Shown piece after piece: positions 10,475 to 19,300 of a stretch of 62,857 nucleotides of DNA. Location of the stretch: contig JAHFQC010000015.1 of NCBI GenBank assembly GCA_023259375.1, forward strand, positions 1 to 62,857. The letters run 5' to 3'. The number at the start of each line of letters is the position of its first letter. Within the stretch, counting starts at the first letter, position 1. Both the position numbers and the translations under genes were made by a program. This DNA comes from Alphaproteobacteria bacterium (lineage in GTDB: Bacteria; Pseudomonadota; Alphaproteobacteria; Micropepsales; Micropepsaceae). A model generated the notes under the pieces. That model made no database searches. It was not told where the DNA came from and saw nothing but the letters and a program-made list of their open reading frames with translations.

Positions 10475-10720
10475 TCAGCTGTGAAATCGATCGGGATCCG
10501 AAGCCGCTGAAACCTTAGCCACTTTTGCTTCTTCCCGGTATGACTCCGGATGGTCCATCCAGCTATTGATGGCAGATTCACGCCAGCCGCGGCAATGTTC
10601 GCTGATCCTGACTTGGCTCGGAAACGTCCCATCCTTCATCTTGCGATAGATGGTTGAGCGACTAAGTCCGGTGCGCGTCAGCACTGTTCGTATCCGCAAA
10701 ATCTTTTCGGGCTCCGGCAT
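10475..10720 (-). CDS. alpA: AlpA-family DNA-binding regulator, copy 1
   Basis: An 81-aa protein starting MPEPEKILRIRTVLTRTG, then LSRSTIYRKMKDGTFPSQVRIS, the AlpA/MerR-like winged HTH (PF05930). AlpA proteins regulate integrase genes or act as excisionases of P4-type islands. ATG 10720 has GAGGA 7 nt upstream; longer in-frame starts at 10765 and 10804 have weaker support. It converges on the large NTPase gene. A close paralogue lies in opposite orientation at 16005-16223, beyond a matching palindromic repeat. Confidence 0.88.
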   Translation of the reverse strand: MPEPEKILRIRTVLTRTGLSRSTIYRKMKDGTFPSQVRISEHCRGWRESAINSWMDHPESYREEAKVAKVSAASDPDRFHS

Positions 10721-10952
10721 AAGGCGTCCTCGAAAGCGTGAGGACGATGTTCGTCTGTGCGCCATCGAAGTCAATGCGAGCTCTGATGGGCTATTGTTGT
10801 TCATGGCGTATCGCGGAGCGTTGGGGGATAACTCGGCGAACGCGAGCATGCATTCGGGCTGTCGGGAACCGGCAAAAATAATTTTCACCAGACATGATTG
10901 GCGCGGGACACCCGACTACAGAACTCATCTCCAGAAGCCAAAGCTGGCCGTT

Positions 10953-11074
10953 GATCCGATCCCAAGCCCCTGTCCGCTGCCCACACCCTGTCAAGGCCGC
11001 GAGCCGCTCCGCGGTGGCGCAACGCGCCAGCCTTGACAGGGCGTGGGCAGCGGAACTTCTGCCAGGATCGGATC
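10953..11074. repeat. 121-bp palindromic repeat, left copy
   Basis: Outer arms GATCCGATCC (10953-10962) and GGATCGGATC (11065-11074) enclose an inner inverted repeat of 24 bp with one mismatch (10974-10997 against 11030-11053, centred on CTGTCAAGGC/GCCTTGACAG) and a GC-rich loop. The whole unit recurs in inverted orientation at 15661-15781, so the two copies bracket the mobilisation genes. It fills most of the gap between alpA and the DUF6118-like gene. It could be a MITE/REP-like element, an excision boundary or a strong terminator. Confidence 0.8.
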
Positions 11075-11093
11075 GACGGCGATATTGAACCGG

Positions 11094-11834
11094 TTATGGT
11101 TCAGCCGCGGGCATTGTGATCACGCAACGCTTGCGCTGTTTGCCTGCGTTTTTCGTGCAAAGCTCCAGTGCATGCCGGTTGGCAGTAACAATGCGATTGC
11201 CAAGCACAATATCCTGCCACAGCGCGGGCGCTGAGATTTGGATCAGGTGTTCGCCAGCCTGGGTTTGATCCATGCCAAGGACCGCAGCCGCTTTTGCCTC
11301 AGGCGATCGATAATCGGCCGGAGGAGGCTTGTCCGCGCGCGACACGGCAACAGCCCCAAGGATCACACCGACGGCGAGGCACACTGCGCCCGTGGCGGCT
11401 AGCCAAATTCGCTGCGACTTTGCACTGCGCGCCGACTGCAAATGAGTGTTCAGGTCTCGAGTTGTTTGTTGCAGAACGGCGCTCGCATCATTCAGCACAA
11501 ATTGATTGGAGTGCCGGGCAGCTTCCGCAGCATCGTCAATTTGCCGACCGATAATCTCCGGCGTCAGGTGCAGAGCTGGTAGCTCTTTGAGTTCTTTGAA
11601 CTTGCGCGCCGCTGCCGCGCAGGCCTGCAAAATCTGTCCCAGCGTTTCGCTGTAATCGGGGATGGTGGCGCGTTCGGCGGCAAGACCGGCCATGGCCCGA
11701 TGAACCATCGCCACCTCTCTCCGCAATTCCTCGAATGCTGCTGCCGCGGGATCTTCGGCGGAAGCTGGTTTCGAACTTTGGATAGCTGGAGTTTCCGCCA
11801 CTGTGTTGGACAAAACCTCGGGTTCATCAGTCAT
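11094..11834 (-). CDS. DUF6118-like membrane protein of the mobilisation module
   Basis: A 246-aa protein. It has a helical N-terminal region (FEELRREVAMVHRAMAGLAAER), a stretch likely to form coiled coil, and one transmembrane helix (WLAATGAVCLAVGVILGAVAV) in the C-terminal third followed by a short extracytoplasmic tail with two pairs of cysteines. Proteins of this type (DUF6118) usually follow Ti-type traA relaxase genes in alphaproteobacterial mobile elements. The role is unknown. The start is the second of two close ATGs (11834), because GGAG lies 6 nt upstream of it and abuts the first. It is 19 bp downstream of the relaxase stop, so probably cotranscribed. Confidence 0.75.
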   Translation of the reverse strand: MTDEPEVLSNTVAETPAIQSSKPASAEDPAAAAFEELRREVAMVHRAMAGLAAERATIPDYSETLGQILQACAAAARKFKELKELPALHLTPEIIGRQIDDAAEAARHSNQFVLNDASAVLQQTTRDLNTHLQSARSAKSQRIWLAATGAVCLAVGVILGAVAVSRADKPPPADYRSPEAKAAAVLGMDQTQAGEHLIQISAPALWQDIVLGNRIVTANRHALELCTKNAGKQRKRCVITMPAAEP

Positions 11835-11853
11835 GGTCATCTCCAGATCATGT

Positions 11854-14832
11854 TCACAAACCAAGCCCCCGATTTCGGCCACGGCCTAACTGGTCCATCA
11901 GCTCGGCGCCGATGCTGGGACCTGAGGAACTCCCGAGACCCAGTTCGATTTTCCGATTGCGCAGGATCGATTCGACTTGCGGGTCGCGCTCCAAGGCTTT
12001 CGCCATTCCCGCCATGTTGGCGCGTACTGCTTTGGCGCCCTCAAAATCGTAGGCCCGTTCCAGCCGATTGTGCGCCTTCGAGAGCCCTTGCCATTCCGCG
12101 ACAAACCGGTCGGCACGCAGCGCGGGATTGGTACGGATTTCGGCCTCGGCTTGGAGCGCTCGGATGATCCGGTTTGTCTGCCCCTTGGCGGCATCGGAGA
12201 GCAGCGAGGGATCGTGGGCGATCGCACTTTCCATATCGGCCGCCAGCTTGGGCCGCATCGCATCAAGACGGCTTCGCGCTTTTTCCAGGGCGCGTTCCTG
12301 CTCCGGCAGCACCGGCAGTTGCCGGGCGCGCATGCGGTCCATATCTGTCCGCGCGCGGCCATATTGGCCAATGGCGGCATCTCGCTCGGCAGCCCGTTCG
12401 GGCGCACCGACCAATGGATTGGGAGACGCCCGCTCCGGGGTTCGCTGTGGACCTCTTCCGCGATCCGGCGACGGCATTGGCGGCCGGAAGCTCGCGAACA
12501 CCCCGCGCTTGATCTCAGCTGTCTGCTGTTCGGCGTCGGGCGTTCGATCTAATTCCGGCTTTACCGCAGAGCGGCGCTGATCCGCAGCTGCGAGGTCGCT
12601 CGATCTACCATGCTCGATTTCGCGAACATGGGCTTGCGCATCTCTACCGTAGTCGCTCGCCATATCCTTGGCCCGCTCGCGCGACAGAGTACGGGCCAAC
12701 TTGGCATCGTCGGCGAAGTCGTCACGCCCCAAATGCAGGTCTACCCGCTCGCGATGGCGCGATAGCGCCACGTAAGAGGCGTGACGGTCCAGACCCGGTG
12801 TTGCCAATACATGTACCCGGTCCACCGTGACGCCCTGGGCTTTGTGGATGGTGGCGGCATAGCCGTGGTCAAACTGGTTATAATCCTTGAAGTCGAATCC
12901 GACCTCTCGCCCGTCATCCAAACGGATGGCCATATGGGAGGAGGTGACCCGTTCGACCGTGGCAAGCGTGCCGTTCTTGATGCCAAGGCTTCGCTCGTTT
13001 TTGAGCATCATGACCCGGTCGCCGCAAGCGAAGTCTCGCTTGCCGCGCTCGACCGTCACGGCAACATCTTCGCCCAAGTCTCCCGCCGCCCGGAGCCTCT
13101 CCCGCGCCAACTGATTGAGGCTTTGCACCTCGTCATTGGTGTGGGTGAGGATGATGCGGGATTTTCCGGGAGCGGCTTGGCGGTCCCGATCCCAGGTTTC
13201 GACGAGCTTGGCTCGGGCCTCGTCGCGGGTTTGCTCGGCATGGACCATGCCGTGCCCCTGGTAAACGTCGAGGGCTTCGTCGGTCCGCCCGGTCGCCAAA
13301 TGCCTTGTGGCATCACGCTGCCAAGCCTCCCGTTGGCGGCGGATGTCGGTGATCTCGACATGCGGGTGGCGCTCACTCAAGGACCGGAAGGCTGCACCGG
13401 CCTCGATCGCCTGAAGCTGCTCAGGGTCGCCAACCAAAACCACTTTGGCGCCCCGGCGCTCGGCTTCGGAGAGAACCCGCTCCAATTGCCGCGAACCGAC
13501 CATGCCGGCTTCATCGATCACCAACACATGATTGGAGCCCAAAATCTCTCGGCCTTGCGCCCATTGGTGTTCCAGACTGGCAATGGTGCGGGAGGTTATT
13601 CCGGAACCACTTTCCAGGTTCTCGGCGGCGATACCGGAGAGTGCAATGCCGCGAACCTCAAACCCGGCATATTCCCAAGCCTCTTTGGCCACACCCAACA
13701 TGGCCGACTTGCCAGTTCCGGCGTAGCCAATGACAAGGCCGAGATCGCGCCCATCCGTAATATGGAGGAGGGCTCGTCGCTGCTCGCCGGACAGCACCAG
13801 ACCCCGCTTCTCCGCGGACACCAATGCCCGATCCCGGGCATACTCCGAGACTTCGTGGTGCTCTCGTCCGACCAGACGATCGGCCGAGCGGCGAAGTCGC
13901 TCTTCGATCTGAACCATGTCCCGGCTGGTGAACCGTTCTTCCCCGTGGCCGTCTCTCCTAAGACGGACCAATTCCGGGGAGGCTTCCACCGCCGCCATGA
14001 CGCCATTGAACTGCTCCAGTCCATAAGAATGGCGATGGGCAAACATCGCCAAATCCCTCCGGGTGAAGGTCGCCTGTCCATGGGTAATGGCATCCAGGGC
14101 AATGGATGGATTGGCGATGATCTTTTCGCCATTCTCCCGAGCAATTTGACGGTGATCGTCGAGCCGCTCCGATTGCAGCCCATCTCCGGCCATCCGCGCC
14201 GCGGCCGGGCCGATCTTGTGCTGGGGTTCAAGATCAATGCTTTGGTCTTCGAAGGAGCGGTGATCGATCCGGGCGTCGATCCCCAGTTCCCGCAAGCGCT
14301 GATTGACATGGGTACCCCAGGCTTCGCGCCAACGCTCCAAAAGTTCACTGCGGTTCCACTCGCGAACCTTGGCGCCAAACCCGGTCTCGTCGACGCTGCG
14401 CATGGTCAACATGACATGGGCGTGGGGTTTGGCCTGACCATCCGCACCAATATCCCAATGCACATTGAGGTCAGCGATCATGCCGCGGGAGACGAGCTCG
14501 TCTCGGACGAAGTCCCGCGCGAGCTCGATCCCCTGAGATTGATTAAGCTCGCGCGGAATGGCGAACTCAATCTCTCGGGCAAGTTGGGCATCACGCCGCC
14601 TCTCGCCCGCCTCAACCGCATTCCAGAGCTGCTCTCTGTCATGGAGCTCGGCGGGCACATTCTCCGGCGTCAACACCTCGGAATGGACGACGCCAGACTT
14701 GCCGGTAAAATCGTGATGACGATCGAGGCGCTCATCATAGAGCCGCCCCGCCGAGCGGTAGGCAGCCGAGGCCAGCGCGCTCGATCCGTTCGCACGACTG
14801 ATGACTTTGGCCGAGAAGTGGTAGATCGCCAT
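11854..14832 (-). CDS. traA: Ti-type TraA relaxase/helicase
   Basis: A 992-aa two-part protein. Residues 1-200 form a MobA/MobL relaxase domain (MAIYHFSAKVISR at the start, a candidate nucleophile Tyr near 25 in AAYRSAG, and metal-binding His at H125, H137 and H139 in KPHAHVMLTMR). Residues 340-750 form a RecD/TraI-like helicase with Walker A GYAGTGKS (369-376), Walker B VLVIDEAGMV and the conserved ATIHKAQG and YVALSRHRERV motifs. It should nick oriT and unwind the transferred strand. The start is ATG 14832; a GTG two codons upstream is possible. oriT lies directly upstream. No coupling protein or mating-pair genes are present, so transfer would need a helper system. Confidence 0.93.
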   Translation of the reverse strand: MAIYHFSAKVISRANGSSALASAAYRSAGRLYDERLDRHHDFTGKSGVVHSEVLTPENVPAELHDREQLWNAVEAGERRRDAQLAREIEFAIPRELNQSQGIELARDFVRDELVSRGMIADLNVHWDIGADGQAKPHAHVMLTMRSVDETGFGAKVREWNRSELLERWREAWGTHVNQRLRELGIDARIDHRSFEDQSIDLEPQHKIGPAAARMAGDGLQSERLDDHRQIARENGEKIIANPSIALDAITHGQATFTRRDLAMFAHRHSYGLEQFNGVMAAVEASPELVRLRRDGHGEERFTSRDMVQIEERLRRSADRLVGREHHEVSEYARDRALVSAEKRGLVLSGEQRRALLHITDGRDLGLVIGYAGTGKSAMLGVAKEAWEYAGFEVRGIALSGIAAENLESGSGITSRTIASLEHQWAQGREILGSNHVLVIDEAGMVGSRQLERVLSEAERRGAKVVLVGDPEQLQAIEAGAAFRSLSERHPHVEITDIRRQREAWQRDATRHLATGRTDEALDVYQGHGMVHAEQTRDEARAKLVETWDRDRQAAPGKSRIILTHTNDEVQSLNQLARERLRAAGDLGEDVAVTVERGKRDFACGDRVMMLKNERSLGIKNGTLATVERVTSSHMAIRLDDGREVGFDFKDYNQFDHGYAATIHKAQGVTVDRVHVLATPGLDRHASYVALSRHRERVDLHLGRDDFADDAKLARTLSRERAKDMASDYGRDAQAHVREIEHGRSSDLAAADQRRSAVKPELDRTPDAEQQTAEIKRGVFASFRPPMPSPDRGRGPQRTPERASPNPLVGAPERAAERDAAIGQYGRARTDMDRMRARQLPVLPEQERALEKARSRLDAMRPKLAADMESAIAHDPSLLSDAAKGQTNRIIRALQAEAEIRTNPALRADRFVAEWQGLSKAHNRLERAYDFEGAKAVRANMAGMAKALERDPQVESILRNRKIELGLGSSSGPSIGAELMDQLGRGRNRGLGL

Positions 14833-14858
14833 AGCCACTCAGATACGCTTCGAAGCGC

Positions 14859-14886
14859 ACGTCGGCACGACGTATAAGCGCGCCCT
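14859..14886 (+). other. oriT: Candidate oriT (IncQ/Ti type)
   Basis: In the traA-traC intergenic region a 6-bp inverted repeat, ACGTCG-GCA-CGACGT (14859-14873), is followed at once by TAAGCGCGCCCT (14875-14886). This is one base from the TAAGTGCGCCCT nic core of IncQ/RSF1010 and Ti plasmids. The position, between divergent traA and traC/traD genes, is the standard place for a Ti-type oriT. The nick would be expected within GCGCCC. Confidence 0.75.
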
Positions 14887-14909
14887 CACGAGAAAAATTC
14901 CCGTGAGGG
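14883..14909. repeat. Hairpin next to oriT
   Basis: Perfect 8-bp arms CCCTCACG (14883-14890) and CGTGAGGG (14902-14909) around an AT-rich loop, overlapping the end of the nic core. It may be part of oriT recognition or a regulator site for the divergent tra promoters. Confidence 0.6.
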
Positions 14910-14985
14910 ATCGCTTTGTACCAGACTGTCTCACGCTCAATGGCGCGTTCGAGAAGGGCTCGCGTTATTATTCGGACACCAGAAA

Positions 14986-15324
14986 ATGACGGAGCCCACC
15001 TTGCGCAAACCTCGCGATTTCGATGCCGCGCTCAAGACCCTCACCGAAAAGACCAAGGCCCTCAAAGAGAACAAACGCAAACAACTCGGTGATCTGATCG
15101 TTGCAACCGGCGCCGACGCGCTCGACATAGAAACCTTAGCCGGAGCGTTGATCGCAACGGTTCAATCCGCCGACACAGCACAGAAGCAGGCCTGGAAGAG
15201 AGCGGGGATAGAGTTCTTTCGGAAGGCAAAAGCCGCTAAGAGTGCAGATGCAAGCCAACCGGAAAGCGCTCAAACGAGCGACAACATCTTTGCGTCGCCT
15301 CGAAGCGGAGCAGGCAAGAGTTGA
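14986..15324 (+). CDS. TraC-like conjugal transfer accessory protein
   Basis: A 112-aa, lysine-rich basic protein. The N-terminal half is helical and charged (DAALKTLTEKTKALKENKRKQLGDLIVATGADALD), as in the small TraC proteins of Ti-type systems that help the TraA relaxosome at oriT. It starts at ATG 14986, divergent from traA across the candidate oriT, and overlaps the start of the traD-like gene by 77 bp in another frame. The name rests on position and composition more than on a motif. Confidence 0.6.
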   Translation: MTEPTLRKPRDFDAALKTLTEKTKALKENKRKQLGDLIVATGADALDIETLAGALIATVQSADTAQKQAWKRAGIEFFRKAKAAKSADASQPESAQTSDNIFASPRSGAGKS

Positions 15325-15580
15325 TACGCGAGACTGGGTCGTGAAACGGCGCGAACGAACCCGGCATCTCATCGAACTCGGCGGGCTTGTGGTCAAATCC
15401 GGGCTGGTCGAAATTACAAAAGACGACCGGACGGCGCTCTATGGCGCGTTTCTCGAACTCGTCCTCACTGTTCAAAGCGGAAATCGCGAGCAGATAATGG
15501 CATTATGGCAGCGACGAGGAAGCCGCGCGTTTCGCAGCGAGGCTGAGACCAAGGAAGGAAAAGTCGGTGGGAAACAATAG
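15248..15580 (+). CDS. traD: TraD-like conjugal transfer protein
   Basis: A 110-aa basic protein with KRRERTRHLIELGGLVVKSGL in the middle, the hallmark of the small TraD family (PF06412), then a helical segment ending EQIMALWQRRGSRAF. Ti-type TraD is a relaxosome accessory protein, unlike the F-plasmid coupling protein of the same name. The start is ATG 15248 (GTG 15242 is also in frame), inside the 3' end of the TraC-like gene, so translation is probably coupled. Confidence 0.8.
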   Translation: MQANRKALKRATTSLRRLEAEQARVDTRDWVVKRRERTRHLIELGGLVVKSGLVEITKDDRTALYGAFLELVLTVQSGNREQIMALWQRRGSRAFRSEAETKEGKVGGKQ

Positions 15581-15660
15581 AAAAACACCGCGACACTCTG
15601 CTGCGCCAAATCAGACACCGCCAATCCCCAACGTTATCCGAAAGATCACGCACTGCCGTC

Positions 15661-15781
15661 GATCCGATCCTGCCGAATTGTCCGTTCCCAAACCCAGTCA
15701 AGGCTGGCGCTTCGCGCCACCGCACGGCGGCTTGCGGCCTTGACAGAGCCCGGGAAACAGACAGGGGCTTGGGATCGGATC
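15661..15781. repeat. 121-bp palindromic repeat, right copy (inverted)
   Basis: The inverted counterpart of 10953-11074: same outer arms GATCCGATCC/GGATCGGATC and inner arms GTCAAGGC/GCCTTGAC. Similarity to the reverse complement of the left copy runs across the whole unit, including the loop. The inner stem has decayed more than in the left copy. Apart from this unit the gap 15581-16004 holds nothing I recognise. Confidence 0.8.
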
Positions 15782-16004
15782 GACGGCGCAATTTGGCAGA
15801 GATATCGGAGTAGCCGAGGAAGCATTAGCGGGTCGACAGCGCCCTCAAAACCAAACGCCAACGCACGACGGGTACCGCCTTTATGCCGCCAATCACCGAC
15901 ATGGGCACGCATCCGCCGCCAATGCGCATAGAGGTCCCTTGAAGATCGGCAATCACCAACATCATATGGACGAGAACCCAACCAAACTGCCACGGGATTA
16001 CGAC

Positions 16005-16223
16005 ATGCCCGAACCCGAACGAATCCTACGGATGCGAACCGTCCTCCAACGCACCGGCCTTAGCCGTTCGACGATTTACCGCAAAATGAAAGACGGCACT
16101 TTCCCGGCTCAAGTGGCAATCAGCATGCATGGTCGTGGATGGCACGAAACAGCTATTAACCGTTGGATTATCGACCCAACTCATTATTTGGAAAACTCCG
16201 CAGCCAACACACCGTTCACATAA
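16005..16223 (+). CDS. alpA: AlpA-family DNA-binding regulator, copy 2
   Basis: A 72-aa paralogue of the AlpA at 10475-10720: MPEPERILRMRTVLQRTG then LSRSTIYRKMKDGTFPAQVAIS, diverging only toward the C terminus. ATG 16005 is chosen by alignment with copy 1; an in-frame ATG at 15966 would add 13 residues. It points away from the mobilisation module, the mirror image of copy 1, and converges on the second large NTPase gene. Confidence 0.85.
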   Translation: MPEPERILRMRTVLQRTGLSRSTIYRKMKDGTFPAQVAISMHGRGWHETAINRWIIDPTHYLENSAANTPFT

Positions 16224-16375
16224 GGCCGGTGCCCGTCAGAGCCCGGTCCAACTGGATAGCCGGTGATTTGGCGCATTCTTTAGAAGTGACGACTTCCTGC
16301 CGAGAAGATAACGCGCAGCCTGGTCGCACTTCTGTCTTTCGCCGGGCCCACAGATGAAATAGCGCTGTTATCGGG

Positions 16376-19300
16376 TTAATCGAGGTACACCATGTCGCTA
16401 ACCTTTGGCGACAGCAGTTGTCCATCTTTCCAGGATTTTTGGTTTTCGCTGCGCGCAGCAGTACGCTGTTCCAGCAGATAGTCCAACCAATGCGCCTTCC
16501 AGCTCTTCGTGGGGACATCAAACGCCGGAGGATCTATAAACAGCCGATCATCCACGGTATCCAGCAGAAGAAGATAGGCCGTCCAAATCTCCGCCACGTC
16601 GCTGGATTGCGAAACCACTCTTGCCCAATGCCGCGCCTGGGAACCTTCCCGGAAAATCCGCTGCGTCTTGTCGTAGATACCCGAAAGCCACCCGGCCACA
16701 GGGCGCTGCAACGTGTCCCACAAGGCGTTTGCTTCTGCACTTTCGCACAGAAAAGCAGCAATCACGAGCGCTCGCGCCTTCTCGACGGCCAGGGTCGAAT
16801 GCCAACAGTGTTGCGCCTCGGCAATCAACGTCGCCTGATGGCCGCCGCTCTGCAGAGCGACCGCCGCACGGAACATGCAGTCATCCGTGTCAGCGCGCCT
16901 AAGCATTTCTCGACGCATGCCTTCGGTTGTTGGGTTTGGCACCAGCCTAGCAGGATAAGTCTCCGCATTCCCGATATAGGAGCCGCGATTATCTTCTAGG
17001 GCGCTTACCCACCACTGCGCAGCGAGATCAGGGTGGCGGTTACCAGCAGCACGCAATAACGGCCATCCGGGGCTGGTCACGTCGCTGAAAGTAATATTGC
17101 GTCGGGTGGCTCTATCCGCAAAAACATGTTGCAGGACGGCATCCACGGCGTCACCCTGATCGGCATAGAAACTAGCATAAAAATCGTTACGTCTAGAGTA
17201 CACCATGTATTGACCGCCGATTGAATGCGACGTGCGACGGGTGAGAAACTCATCCTTCAGCCAGTCCAGAATCGGCGCAGTCAGAACCGGACGCAGGTTG
17301 GCCCGGTCGTAGTAGAGGTATACCAGCGCCTCGGGCTGCAATCGCGCCAGTACCGTCGGGAATTCGGAATCGGGTAGAGCGGCAAGCAGATTCGATCCCA
17401 TGAAGCGCTCTTGTGGAGCGATCGCGCTTTTGTATGTCCAATCAGCTTCCTTCAAGGCTACCGCAGCGCCAGCCTTGTCGAGGGCGAGCGCCACCTCCAT
17501 CGCGTTAGTGGCGATAGTCCGGTCGATGTGTTGGAAGGCCGTAATCCAGTCCAGTTTGGCACCCAGGCCTTCTATGTTGTGACGCTCGATCAGACCGCAC
17601 AGTAGTTGCAGGCGCAGCTGAGTATCATCGCTGGACGCGGTAAAATCGATTGAATGAGCCAGAGCCTCGACGTCATCTCGCGTGGGAGGCCGCAACAGAT
17701 ATCCAAAGTCTTTAGGCAGATGTTCCCGCGGCGTCCTCACCACCAGGGCAATTTGATCGGGTGCGGGTAATGCGGAGAGCTGGTACGCAATCGCGATCGG
17801 CCACCCCGTTCCATCAGGCTCAACGCCCTTAGCGAAATTTTCTCCCACGGCGCCCCGCTCGGCTTCGTCCAGGCCAGGAACCGCCAATAAACCCAACTCG
17901 CGCAAGTTCCCGCGCGCATCGGCCTCCGTCACCGCTGTGGGCAGTGGCGCCAGCAACTGTGCGGCTACAGCCGCGCGCAGATCATCTTTGAACCAGCGAA
18001 CAACAGCGCGCCTGTGACTGGCAGAATTCCGCAGGACATCGGGCCTCATCACCAGGTCTGTCACCATAGGCTGCAGCGCAGCCCGCAGCGCAGGAGATAG
18101 CCGCATGTGCGGATCACCGGCGAATGGCTCCAGCGCGGCCATCAAATTTTTGCAATTGGCTAGGCCATCCGGTGTAACACCGATCTCACCATCGCTGATT
18201 TTGAGCATAGTGCCGGACTGAGGGCGGTCCGGCCGGGAGAGTGCATCGGCCGCAACTGCGTCTTCCTCCAAGCCAGTTAAATGCAGCAGGGCGGCCGCAG
18301 CCCGACGCCCGACACCCAGGCCAACTTTGGCCCGTAGTTCGTTTGCGCAAGCACGCAATGGGATGAGGACGGCGCCATAGTCAATTTTGTTATAGCGTAC
18401 CAACGCCGCCATGTTATCCCGGATATCGCTATGACCGGCGGCGGCGGTGGTCAGGGCCCACTCCCTAATCAACGGCAACATTGGAAGCCTCGGCAGAAAA
18501 CTCATTGTGCGCACTGCCAACGTCGGCAGATAGGATTCATCAGATTTCGGTTCGGTCGTCAGCGCTTGGTGCCATTGCGTCAGGCCGTTGCGTTGCAGGA
18601 CCGCCGCACGCCCGAGCTGCCAACGGCGCTCACGGTTCATGTAACGTTCAAAGTCAGCATTGTCCTGTTTGCGGTGCTTGGGCAGCAGAGACTGAATGAG
18701 CCACTGCCGAAGGCGATCTTCCACTATCTGGCGCGCCTCGGGATGGTCTTCCCACAGATTGGCGATGCCCCACTCGACCAGCCAGTTACGGTGATTCCGA
18801 CCGTTCTCCTCAGCAAAATCCAGCATCAAAGTCGGACGGAAGATGTGCACCCGACGCCAGAAGTCCTGCCCCGCGTCGTTGTGAAACGGGACCTTAAACC
18901 AGCGCTTCAAGATCATAGCGCACAGCCCGTCACCGACCGTGGGTTCGATCATCAACGTGGTGGCGCAAGTCCGCAGGATTGGCTCCAGGATGTCGTCCGC
19001 GCCCCAAGGTTCCAGGAAGCGTTCCAAATGTTTTTCGGCTTCACCGACGTCCTTACCTATAATCTCGGAGGCAAGCGCCATGCCGACTGCATCGGGCAAA
19101 TGTTCGTCGCGAAACTCCAGCTTTGTGGGATTAGCACCACTGGTTTGGCACCAGGCACTCGATAGCAAGTCGCTGAGCACGGTACGCATTTTGCTCTTGT
19201 CATAGCCAGTGATGTCCTGCACTTCCTCCAGAACCGCACCCTTGGTCATGCTGAAGGCCTTCTGATGCAGGGCGGCGTCCTGCGCTTGCTTGGCCATGTT

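Noticed and set aside
11094..11834. DUF6118-like protein as a mating-pair (TrbL/VirB) component
   Set aside because: Only one transmembrane helix and no VirB motif; its regular partner is the traA relaxase.
12781..14877. Long open frame opposite the relaxase gene
   Set aside because: Shadow of traA caused by GC-rich codon bias; the translation has no domain and the traA reading has intact relaxase and helicase motifs.
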